From: Glandiceps talaboti
Taxonomy: Eukaryota; Hemichordata; Enteropneusta; Spengelidae
Length of the DNA: 60,000 nt
Assembly (NCBI RefSeq): GCF_964340395.1
Contig: NC_135568.1
Span: 8,239,780 to 8,299,779, forward strand
Direction: 5' to 3'
A program made the position numbers and the translations under genes. Positions 39,701-53,500 of this stretch are shown here, in pieces (the first letter of the stretch is position 1; each line of letters starts with the position of its first letter). The notes under the pieces were generated by a model. The model worked only from the letters and a program-made list of their open reading frames with translations. It made no database searches and had not been told where the DNA came from.

Positions 39701-42700
39701 TATATTAAACTATATGTAATACTATGACAACTCCATGATGAGTGAATGCAAATGTGGGGTACTCATGCTATTTACATGAGTGCTTGCAGTGTTCTCTGTG
39801 CCCATACTTTCATGAGTGTAACGAGTGAACGTGCAGCAGAAAACACTTCAAGCACAAGTGCAAATACGTGAGTATCACAATGTCACTCACATGGCATAAG
39901 GTTCTATTATTATTACATTATATTTATCCAAAACATCAAATTTCCATATTAATGATACTGTGCAATCACATGCTTCAAGTACAATGAAGAATTATGTATT
40001 CATTTTCTTATCATTTGCATGCAGGTATGCAATGTTTCAAAAAATGTGTAAAATGTTTGTTATTGGAGGTACAAGAACACACTTTTCCACACTTTTTTTT
40101 TTTTTTTTTTATAGTTTTTTGCAATTTATTGATGTGCAAAGATGGACTTGGTTGATGCTGTTAACTTTCTTTTTTTTAAGTTGGAAAACATCATAAAGTT
40201 GTTTCATAAAATTAAAAATCCCAAATAAATACCTAATTTGGCTACTATAAATGGTATATGATGTATTACATTTAGTCTTACGTGTACTTACATCATTGGG
40301 GTTTTCTGTTGATAGCTGTCGAGCTAAGTATGGTGTTAACATTGCATTCAAAGGTTTCTGCACTGCTGGGTTATCTGGTGTCCTGTCTATATCGTCAAGG
40401 TAACCACCAAGTCTTGCCAAGGCATGGAAACAAAGACGGGCCAAGTTATTGGCAACTTCCTGAAATACAGATATACGGAGAAACGTTCAGTGAGAGTCAA
40501 TGCCGAGTGTCATTATGGATTCTATATTCATACTAGACAGCCAAAAGAAAACATTTTTTTTTAAAATCAAATTTATGTATGTAACTTAGGTACAATACTA
40601 CTGGCTTTGTAAATCAGTCAACCTTCTTTTACAGCCCTGATATGAGTTTTATAAAGAGAGACTACAATTTACTGTCCAATCAGGATGAGTGTCTTGTAAT
40701 ATTGCAGTAAATAGGCTACTGTCCAATCAGGATGGGTGGCTTGTAATACTGCAGTATTAAACACAGGCCAACGTCCAATCAGGATGAGTGTCTTTTAACA
40801 CTGCAGTAACACTGGCTACTTTGCATAGAGAAGGACTAATTATGGTCAGGTGATACAAGACAATGCTACAGCATCATCATAAAATATGCAAATACATGTA
40901 GGTCTTTTCAACCAATCAGAGAGGGTGATTAGTGACATGTGATGACACTTACCTGTTGGTTTGTTTCTTGTTTCTTTTCTACACCTGATTCTTCCAAGGT
41001 GAAGTCATAGTTAAAGAGATACAGGATAAGGTGCCATACGATACCAGCTTGGAGGAGATGATTTTGAAGGTAGTAGTCGACACTGAATGCACTCACACAC
41101 TCAGCAGCCACAGAGTTCAATATTGGAAGGTTCTGAAAATAAGAAACCAAGATATATGTTTAAAAGAACTACTTCTCTGTAATAGTGTTTGTGTACCTAG
41201 CTAGTAATACAGTGTTTGTATACCGAGTAATACAGTGTTTGTACACCTTGTAATACAATATTTGTAAACTTTGTAAGTGTTAGTACACCTTGTAATACAG
41301 TGTTAGTATGCCTTGTAATACAGATATTACATACCTTATAATACAGTGTTAGTACACCTTGTAATATAGTGTTTGTACACCTTGTAATATAGTGTTTGTA
41401 CACCTTGTAATACAGTATTTGTACACCTTGTAATAGTGTTTGTACACCTTGTAATACAGTGTTTGTACACCTTGTAATACAGTGTTTGTACACCTTGTAA
41501 TACAGTGTTTGTACACCTTGTAATACAGTGTTTGTACACCTTGTAATACAGTGTTTGTACACCTTGTAATACAGTGTTTGTACACCTTGTAATACAGTGT
41601 TTGTACACCTTGTAATACAGTGTTTGTACACCTTGTAATACAGTGTTTGTACACCTTGCAATACAGTGTTTATACACCTTGTAATACAGTGTTTATACAC
41701 CTTGTAATACAGTGTTTGTACACCTTGCAATACAGTTATTACATACCTTGTAATATAATGTTCTTGAAAGTTCTTTGATGATACTTGGCAGCTCAATAAT
41801 TTTCTCTCTACATGCGCCAAACTGTGCTGCAACAGCATAACACTTGATAACATGGGTGCACACCTACAAAATAACAAGATAAGAATTATCAACGATTCCC
41901 ATATGACATCATGAGTTAGCTTAGATCAGCTTGGACCTACAGTATTTCATATGTACTTATATTTGACATGGCTGACTCAAAATTACAGGGAACACAAATT
42001 TTACGAACAGTGTCATGCAAACGCCAGTAACTAGCAGGTACCATGAGAAAACCATTACTGACTTTTACTGGTTCAAATAACTTTGATAAATTGTTTGCCA
42101 CAAAGCAGCATTCTAAAGTTAAAACAGGAGTAAACAGGAGTACCCAGAAAAAACTTTACTGTTCGGTTGGGTCACATTAAGCATTGCCCTTCTTAAATAC
42201 AGACCTTGCTAATTTAACTGGAACCTAGCTAATGACAGCTGGTTGTAACCCAGACTGCTTGGAGTAAGAAGTGTACAAGCTAACTATTCAGCCATACTGA
42301 CAGAGTTCCTAGATGTGCACATAAAAAGTTCAAGTCTGATATCATGAGAAGAATACAAGATTTAATATATCAAGTTATTTTACAGCAGAATTCAGGTATA
42401 GTAACTTGTACGTACCTGTACTGGCATATTGTCAGGAGATGATGAAGAATTCAACATGGTAGAACATCGAGAAAAGGCATCTAGTAAACTCTGTAAAGAA
42501 TGTAATAATCAAAATCAATGTCATGAATTACTAGACTCTGTACAACACTATGGAAAGGTGTGCGATAAAGTCGACAAAAAATCACTCCATGCCACAATAT
42601 CTACCGGTATATTCTATCTCTCCCCAGCTCATAATCAATGTTGCTTCCTCCTGACCTCTGTACCCCCACCCCATCTATTTTACTTCTCTCCTCATCTCTA

Positions 42701-45700
42701 GTAACCCCTCTCCCCTGACTTCTAATGTACCCTTCTTCCGTACCTCTAGCCCCTATCTCTTCCCAGCTCCTAATATATGCTGTTCCATCCTTCTATCACC
42801 CCCTCTACTTTGATGTCTATTACCCCTCTTTCTTACTTCTAGCCCCCATCTCTTCCCAGCTTCTCATCAATGTTGTGCCCTTCTTACCTATATCACCCTC
42901 TCTCCTTTTACCTCTACCCGTCTTCCATCACCTGCAGTCCTTATCTCTTCCCAGCTCCCCCTCAATGCTATTCCCTCTTCCACTCCATTACTGGCCTTTC
43001 CCCTGGCCTCCATTACCCCCTACCTCTATTACCTCATCATTCCCAAGCTCCTCCTCACCCCTATCCCCCCTCCCCTTCTCACCTCTATTCCCCTTTCTCG
43101 CCGTAATTCCTCAGCATTCAAAGCTGAACAGTTGATGGTGTGGTAGGCTAACTCTGTTGCAGCAGCCAGTAGTGGTGCTGTTTTGGAAAACAACATCTGA
43201 TCGCTTGTTTCCATTTGGATTGTTTTGATAAGCATGGGATATCCTGCATATTTGTATGGCTGCAGTTCTGTAGAAATATCAGAAAGTTTTGATAAGCATG
43301 GGATATCGTTTTGATAAGCATGGGATATCGTTTTGATAAGCATGGGATATCGTTTTGATAAGCGTGGGATATCGCTTTGATAAGGATGGGATATCGTTTT
43401 GATAAGCGTGGGATATCGTTTTGATAAGCATGGGATATCGTTTTGATAAGCGTGGGATATCGTTTTGATAAGCATGGAATATCATTTTGATAAGCATGGG
43501 ATATCATTTTGATAAGCATGGGATATCGTTTTGATAAGCATGGGATATCGTTTTGATAAGTGTGGGATATCGTTTTGATAAGCGTGGGATATCGTTTTGA
43601 TAAGCGTGGGATATCGTTTTGATAAGCATGGGATATCGTTTTGATAAGCATGGGATATCGTTTTGATAAGCATGGGATATCGTTTTGATAAGCGTGGGAT
43701 ATCGTTTTGATAAGCATGGGATATCGTTTTGATAAGCGTGGGATATCGTTTTGATAAGCGTGGGATATCGTTTTGATAAGCATGGGATATCGTTTTGATA
43801 AGCATGGGATATCCTGTATATTTGTATAGTTGCAATATATATGTATTGGCAAACGTAAATTCTACAAAATTTATCATTTTGGATAAACATATATACCTTA
43901 CATAAAAAAAACCAATCTACATGAGTGGTACTTGCACTGTGTTCAGCTAAACATTATTAAAACATACTATGTTCATGAAAGTACGGCCACAGAGAACACT
44001 ACAAACACTCATACAAATACCCAGAATACATCACACTTACACTCATATATTATGGGGGGGGGGGGGTTCAGTTACATTACCATTGCTGTGTCTGTTGTAT
44101 AGTATACTCTGTGCTTTCAATATAAGAACGATGTTATCTGGATCTGGTCCATTTGTCACTTTGTGTTTACTACACAAGAATTCATACGCTTTGTTGACTT
44201 TCTCAAACATGTCCTGTAAATAAGGACAATATAAAAAAAGAGCTTCAGTTCTCCATACTCTCTGAAAAAGTTGGCATTCACTTTTTCAAACCTCCATACT
44301 CTCTCTGAATGAGTTGCCATTCACTTTTGAAAAACCTCTATATTCACTGAAAAAGTTGGCATTCACATTTGCACACCTCTCGAAAAGTCAGAATTCACAT
44401 TCACACATCTCTGAAAAAGTTGGCATTCACATTCGCACACCTCTGAAAAAGTTGGCATTCACTTTTGCACACCTCCATACTCTCTCTGAATGAGTTGCCA
44501 TTCACTTTTGAAAAACCTCTATATTCACTGAAAAAGTTGGCATTCACTTTTGCACACCTCCATACTCTCTCTGAATGAGTTGGCATTCACTTATGAAAAA
44601 CCTCTATATTCACTGAAAACGTTGGCATTTACATTTGCACACTGCTGAAAAAGTTGGCATTCACAATTTGCACACCTCTGAAAAAGTTGGCATTCACATT
44701 TGCACACCTTACATTCTCTCAAAAAGTTAAAGTCCACATTTCTGCAAATTAATTCTACAAGTTCAGTATCCTTCCATCTATCACATGGTTTATATCATTC
44801 TATTCATAAACTTGCCAGACCCCACACTATACATGTATTCACCCTGCCATTTGGATTTTACTTGTTACATATTCTTACCCTGCCATCTGGATTTTTGTCA
44901 GGATGGTATTTCTGAGCTAGTCTAAAGTAGGCTTTTCTGATATGAGATTCAATGTACCTGATGAGAAAAAAAAAGTGTTGAAATATCTTTAGAACTTATT
45001 GTTCCTGTTTGTTATGCAATAATTTTGGTGGTCTGTTGTCAGCTACATCAGAAAAATTTCACTTACTACCATGCTAACAGTGCTGTATTATGTTAAATAT
45101 CAACCACCTAGCATGGCAGAGAGAATCAATATGGCATCCTTTACCTGCCCTCAGAAAAATTTCACTTACTACCATGCTAACAGTGCTGTATTATGTTAAA
45201 TATCAACCACCTAGCATGGCACAGAGAATCAATATGGCATCCTTTACCTGCCCTCTTTAAAACTAGTTTCAGATTCATAATTTGGTAAAGTCAAATTTTA
45301 ATCATCTAGCTTAATAAAGAAAATCAATATGGCATCCTTTACCCGCCATCTTTCTTTGGAAGGTTTAGTGTGTCATAGGCTTCATCCATAGACATAGCTG
45401 ATGGTTTCTTCTCTACTTCTTTCTTCCATTCTTCAAGAATGTCCTTCAACAGTCTTACCTAATAATTGACAAAAAAATCATTTTAGGTGTAGATTTACTG
45501 GTTAATTATTTCCCTAAATGTCAGATGTAATTCTCAACAAAATACTGACAGATTTCCAGACAATGACATGGTTTTCAATAATTTATGTTTTTGTAGAATT
45601 TCATCTAACAGATACCAACAGTTTTTAGCCAAGCAAGAAACATGTACAGGTGCAGAATTTCTTGAAAGGGAATGTGCATATAGATTTCCATATGGTACAG

Positions 45701-46595
45701 GATTTCTGATTGGCTAGTCTGGGGAGGAGGATATACTTATGGCGTTTCTGATTGGTCAGTCAAAAGCTGTCAAAATACTACAGGGTTTCTGATTGCCTAG
45801 TCAGGGGAGGAGGATATACTTACAGAGTTTCTGATTGGTCAGTCAGGAGCTGTCAAAATACTACAGGGTTTCTGATTGGCTAGTCAGGAGAGGAGGATAT
45901 ACTTACAGGGTTCCTGATTGGTTGGTCAGGAACTGTCGAAATACTTACAGGGTTTCTGATTGGCCAGTCAGGGAACTTCTGAACATCACACAGATGTCGT
46001 AGATAATAGATATTACAGAATAGTTCTTGTTCAAGTTGTGGGTATTGTATAGCTGGGATTGGACAGTATTGGTAGAGAGCTCTGGTGTTACTTTGAAGCC
46101 TTGGACTAAAATCTGCTATATGGGACGCTATCTTCTCAATCATCATCCGCCTGCAAGAATAAATCAACTTTGTCAATCATTCATTTTCAGATTCCAAGAT
46201 GTATTGCATGATGTGCTTGACTGCCAAGCAAAGGTGTACTTAGTTTACAGGAGTCTGATTCTAAGATGTATTGCTTGATGCGCGTGACTGCCAAGGGTGT
46301 ACTTAGTTTACAGCAGCCTATTAGCAACACTGTTTCTATGGTGACAGATCTTTTCTGCGCACTTCATTTTGCCAGAAAGTTTTTAATGTTTTTAAGTCGA
46401 GTCTTAACACTCGGTTTTTGATTTTATTATTACAGTACTCTGAGATGAGTTTTTAAAATGGAAAGCATTCTCTTAAAAAATAAATATTATTATGAGATAA
46501 CAGTGCTAAATTGTTACTTTTATGCCTTTTATTGTCTTACACACAGAGACACAGACACACACAAACAAACACACACACACACACACAGAGACACA

Positions 46596-46637
<42 letters not shown>

Positions 46638-49600
46638 GATAGTGAATCCTTACTACATCATTTCACTTACCTCATTTCATTACTCCAGATAGCTTCAGGA
46701 GTATCAAATTCTCCGAGATAAATCTCAGCAAATTTCTCAGCACCATGATTCTCAAGATAATGAACCATGGCTTCAGGAAGTATTGGACCCAAGACACTTC
46801 TCTGCATTATATCTGAACTCTTGAGCTGAAAAGTAATAAATAGTCAAAAGTGATTACACAGACAGAGTTGCGTGTAAAACAAATTATCACAGGTCTTCTT
46901 AGAAGATGTGCAACTATTGACATCAGACTGCGGACGAACGGAACCGATTACAAACAAGGGAAAGTAAACAACTGAATTGGATCAATAACACTTGGCACAA
47001 CAAATTGGAAGTATAGAGACTTATATTACATTTCATTATTTGATAAGATCAGCTGTATGGCCTCTTTACATAATAGTTCACGTTCACAAACAAATCAGAA
47101 GTTCCCCTAACATTTCATGTACACATAAAGTGACCATAAAACTGTTCTTCTCCATCCATGAAAGCGATACAAGTTTCTGCTGTTCCAATATGCTGTGCAA
47201 AGTGTTATTTATCCAATTCAACAGAATACCAAGGTACAAAACAGTACTATGGGGTGATGATACCCTCAATTTGAGCGAGGGCGCTGTAGTCTCAATTTCC
47301 TGTTTGCAGTCTGGAATGTCCTATTGTTCTTACCTCATCAGCACGGAATGCTTGTTTTATATGTGAATACTGCAGAAACCTACAAATTCAAACAAAAAAA
47401 GATATTTCACCGTTGGTTTCTATCCTTTTCTAAATTACCTTAGGACCTGTCAATTTCAGTACATCATAAGCCCTCACATTTGTCAGAAATGAAGGTTTGG
47501 TTGACGGATTTTATTTGTATTGTGTTACTGTATTCCTTTTAGTATGCATATCGTTAAATGACAAACTTTAACTGTATGTTACTATTATATTTGCCTTTAC
47601 TACAGAAAATAAAATAGAACTACCTTTACTATAGAAACTGAAATAGAACTACCTGTACTATAAATAGAACTACCTGTACTATAGAATCTGAAATAGAAGT
47701 ACCTGTACTATAGCATCTGAAATAGACCTACATTTACCTTTACTATAGAATCTGATATAGAACTGCCATCACTATAGAATCTGAAATAGACCTACATTTA
47801 CCTTTACTATAGAATCTGATATAGAAATGCCATCACTATAGAATCTGAAATAGACCTACATTTACCTTTACTATAGAATCTGATATAGAACTGCCATCAC
47901 TATAGAATCTGAAATAGAACTACCTTTACTATAGAATCTGAAAGAGTCCTACCCTTACTATAGAATCTGAAATAGAACTTCCCTTACTATAGAATCTGAA
48001 ATAGAACTACCTTTACTATAGAATCTGGAATAGAACTACCTTTACTATAGAATCTGATATAGAACTACCTTTACTATAGAATCTGAAATAGAACTACCTT
48101 TACTATAGAATCTGAAATAGAACTACCTTTACTATAGAATCTGAAATAGAACTACTTTACTATAGAATCTGAAATAGAACTACCTTTACTATAGAATCTG
48201 ATATAGAACTACCTTTACTATAGAATCTGAAATAGAACTACTCTTACTATAGAATCTGATATAGAACTACCATTCCCATAGAAACTGATATAGAGCTACC
48301 TTTACAACAGAATCTCAAATAGAACGATTACACCAACTACATGTACTACCAGAATGCCACAGGAACTCAGACGAACTTCCTGTAGAAATACAGATCGTGC
48401 TTTGAGCTCTCTTTAAATCCAGAAATCACGAAAATACTATAGAAACCCAGCGATAGTTATTAAACTATATGACTTACTTTCCAATTGGCAGTACGTTAGA
48501 TCCCGTGTACATTAGGATAAAGAAGAAGACTCCGCTCAAATACAGTCTTTGTAACTGTGGGTTGTCTACCATGATATGCTGCAACAATATGGCCACTTTC
48601 TCTACTAGCACTGGGTCAAAGGTCAACAACAACTGCGGGACACAAAAATCAAGAATACTGGTAAACTGAGATGTGAGTAAAGGTGTTACAATGATACGCT
48701 ATTACAATGTTTTGTAGTCATGTTGTAGAAGTGGCAACAGTATCTACAAACCTGTATATTCTGTATACAAGAGATATTTGGTAGCCCTACCTGCAGTATT
48801 GAAAAATGTAAACTATGTATGGTGGCTATAGGAACACTTTGTGGTATAAAGGTGGTTTTACATTATATACCAGTTCAAATCTCTGAGGTCATAGGACAAC
48901 TGTGTGGTAGTCATGGCGACAATACTATTTACACACTTGTTCATAATACACATCTATACTTATGGGTTTTATGGACACTAAAAACCTGTAGATGTGGTAG
49001 TCAAGGAGATCCCATCAACAAACTTGCTGTACATGTGGTAGCCATGGAGACAATATATACATACTTATACATGTGGTAGCCATGGAGACAATATCTACAC
49101 ACTTATACATGTGGTAGCCATACCTACATACTTATATATGTGGTAGCCATGGAGACAATATCTACATACCTGTACAATATGTGGTAGCCATGGAGACAAT
49201 ATCTACATACCTGTACAATATGTGGTAGACATGTTGCTTCTGATAAGATTCGTTTTGGTCTTGGTAGTGGTCTAACAATTGCCCCTTCACTGTCTCTGTA
49301 TGAGTAACAATAGATAACCATATCAACTCTGTCAGATACTATAACAAAACTCCATGATACGTGAATGCAAGTGTGGCACACTCAGGGTATTTGCATGTGT
49401 ATGTAATGTTGTTCTCTGCGACCATACCTTCATGAGCATAGTGAGTGAAAGTGCAGCACAAAACACTGCAAGCATGAGTACAAATACCTGCCTATCCAAA
49501 CTGGCACTCAAGCGTCATAGGGTTCTGTTATTATGTAACACATGTTTATCAGAAACAGCAAATTTCGGTAAAAACGGTACTGTGTGATCACATGTTGACG

Positions 49601-50308
49601 CATACAATGGATAAAGTGTCTTCACTATCATGCACATACACAATAATGTTTTTGGTACTGTACTGCAGTGCAAATACCACTAGTATGCGCACACATCGGT
49701 GCAAGTAATCTCTGGTGCATATGTCATACTGTACTCACCGACTTGGATAATAATCACATATCCTATTCAGCATGTTTAATATTAGAGTTGCTAATTCACT
49801 TTCATTCATCACAGCTTGTCCAGATGCCAATAGACACCATTTCAGTTGCGGTATTGTATGCAGAGGACGCCATCCATCCATTCCCTGTGCCCAACACCTG
49901 GTCTTTGGGACCAAGGTACCTTCCTTCCATAATTCCTTCATCTATAATAAGAAAACAAAAATAGCGCCAATGGCACTGTAGTACAACTGACTATAATAAA
50001 ATTACAATAACATCCTCATCAAATTTCAGACCAAGCTCAAAATCAGAATTTCTTTAAATCTAACTGCACGTTGTTATCATATCTTGAATGACATATACGT
50101 GTCTTGATACTTCAGTATCTACTAACAGTCACATCTAAGTTTCAGTCCTATTTTACCTGGTAGTTTTACTCAGTTGAAGTTTTTTAATTACCTCTTTGAA
50201 ACTGTATGGTCCAAGTCTTTCCTTCTCCACATTACCAAAGTACCATTCTTTCTCTGTGTCTCTTTCCATGTCAGGAGATGCTTCTATTACATTGGTCTGA
50301 TTATATAA

Positions 50309-50385
<77 letters not shown>

Positions 50386-50440
50386 TAAATAGATAGATAG
50401 ATGGATAGATAGATAGACAGATAGATAGATGGATGGATAG

Positions 50441-50473
<33 letters not shown>

Positions 50474-50492
50474 TATAGACAGACAGACAGAC

Positions 50493-50583
<91 letters not shown>

Positions 50584-53500
50584 CACATTAAAACCTGCAC
50601 TAGCTGCAATTGGAAAGTTATCGAAAGCTGTTTTGACAGAAATGACAACTTACTCATACTGTTGTACACCAGTGTGGCTTCTAATGATAGCCAAATTGTA
50701 TTGCTGCGAGTCAAAATGAGAAAAACTGGCATTTCTTGTGAGTCACCACATAGTAAGAAATAAGGGAACAAGAAATTTCGGTACATCACTAGAAATTGTG
50801 TGCATCAGTGGCGCATCAAATTGGCTTAGAGGGCACACTGTTGTACACTCATAGTACTGAATCACCTATAGGTAAACATATTTGTGTAGATGTACCCATC
50901 ATACGGTACAATAAATCTAATCAAATTGATTTTGGGGTCCATAACCCTAAAATTAGTTCCCATAATGCTATGCAGGGTTTCACTCATACATATATGGAGA
51001 GATGGACATCTAATTAACATGCACAAAGTCTAATTATTGGCATTTACCAACTTTCAGTAAATATATTGTGGAACAAGTTCAAATTAAAGTCAACAATATA
51101 TTATCCGAGCTTGATGTTATTCAGATTAATTTAACAATATCTTTTGAAGACTATATAATCATAATGAAGATATTTTCTGACATCTATCATCATAAAATCT
51201 ATGTTTTTGGTAAAGAGCTCCTATCCAATAGTAAAATAATACTTTTGGTGAAAATCTGGTATTCACACCGTGACCTTTGACCTTACCTGTAGTGGTACAG
51301 TGACCTTTGACCTTACCTGTAGTGGTACAGTGGCACGACTTGTATGTAGATGTGCCAGCGTCAATAAATCTACTAGAATCTTGATTCCATTGGCATCCAT
51401 CAATTCTTTCACATTCCTTCTGTTCATTATGAGTTTGTTGAGAAACTGAATCAGTCGATCCCTTTCTAGTTTGTCTGTACACTGGAATTCAAAATGAGCC
51501 AAATTAGTTAGGAGTTACTACACTATTAGCTTGGAGTTACTACACTATTAGATAGGAGTTACTACACTATTAGCTAGGAGTTACTACACTACTAGCTAGG
51601 AGTTAACGCACTATTAGCTAGGAGTTACTACACTATTAGCTAGGAGTTACTACACTATTAGCTTGGAGTTACTACACTATTAGCTAGGAGTTACTACACT
51701 ATTAGCTAGGAGTTACTACACTATTAGCTAGGAGTTACTACACTATTAGTTAGGAGTTACTACACTATTAGCTATGAGTTACTACACTATTAGCTAGGAG
51801 TTACTACACTATTAGCTAGGAGTCACTACACTATTAGCTAGGAGTTACTACACTATTAGCTAGGAGTTACTACACTATTAGCTATGAGTTACTACACTAT
51901 TAGCTAGGAGTTACTACACTATTAGCTAGGAATTACTACACTATTAGTTAGAGTTACTACACTATTAGCTATGAGTTACTACACTATTAGCTAGGAGTTA
52001 CTACACTATTAGCTAGGAGTTACTACACTATTAGCTAGGAGTCACTACACTATTAGTTAGGAGTTACTACACTATTAGCTATGAGTTACTACACTATTAG
52101 CTAGGAGTTACTACACTATTAGCTAGGAATTACTACACTATTAGCTAGAGTTACTACACTATTAGCTAGGAGTTACCACACTATTAGCTAGGAGTTACTA
52201 CACTATTAGCTAGGAGTTACCACACTATTAGCTAGGAGTTACTACACTATTAGCTAGGAGTTACTACACTATTAGCTAGGAGTTACTACACTATTAGCTA
52301 GGAGTTACTACACTATGTAACAATAACATTCCAACTATATACTTTGTATTATAAACAACATGGAACACTATAACACTCACCCTTTCCAGCATTCCAACTA
52401 TATACTTTGTATTATGAACAATGTGGAACACTATAACACTCACCCTTTCCAGCATTCCAACTATATACTTTGTATTATGAACATGGAACACTACAACACT
52501 CACCCTTTCCAACATTCCAACTATATACTTTGTATTACGAACAATGTGGAACATTATAACACTCACCCTTTCCAGCATTCCAACTATATACTTTGTATTA
52601 TGAACAACATGGAACACTATAACACTCACTCTTTCCAACATTCCAACTATATATTTTGTATTATGGACAATATGGAACACTATAACACTCACCCTTTCCA
52701 ACATTCCAACTATATATTTTGTATTATGGACAATATGGAACACTATAGTACTCACTGTTTCCAGCATTCCAACTATACACTTTGTATTATGAACGTGGAA
52801 CACTATAACACTCACCCTTTCAAACATTCCAACTATATACTTTGTATTATGAACAATGTGGAACACTATAACACTCACCCTTTCAAACATTCCAACTATA
52901 TACTTTGTATTATTGACAATGTGGAACATTATAACACTCACCCTTTCCAACATTCCAACTATATATTTTGTATCATTGAAGGCACCAATTTCTTCATAAC
53001 ATCTTCCATACACAATTGTCATGGCTTGTAAACACATACATTTCATATGAACCTTGCTTGTCAGTAGGAATCGGTGATATAAATCATTGTAGAATTCATA
53101 CCTGGAACAACAGCATACAACATTAGTTATGATAGTCAAGTTTTACTTCCAAGATCGAACCAAACATTATCTTTTTTTCATTCTCGAATTTTAGTATACT
53201 TTATATATATAGTAATATCTTTCCATGGACCAGACTTGCATTACAACCAATCAAACACCTTCACCTATCTGAGTTAGGAAATCTATTTTGCATATCTTTT
53301 GGCACTCTGCCAAACTAAACCAACCAATCAGAATTCAGGAAATCTATATCATAGTATCTGCAATCTGCCAATAGACATCTTACTGTATTGAAGTGTACAA
53401 TGGTCTCTGTTAGTTTTTATTTCCAATACTGAACTCAAAGCATTTTACGATTATTACCCCTGGTACAGACCTAAAGTGACACAACCTATTATACCCCTTC

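Noticed and set aside
43148-43890. Long minus-strand frames repeating [17 protein letters not shown]
   Set aside because: Translation of the 22-bp exon-derived array. The real exon E16 ends at the acceptor at 43268.
50287-50789. Frames of YLSIYLSI type
   Set aside because: Translation of the (CTAT)n microsatellite.
52360-53031. 223-codon plus-strand frame ([19 protein letters not shown] repeats)
   Set aside because: Antisense reading of the E4-derived minisatellite. Open only because the unit is a multiple of three.
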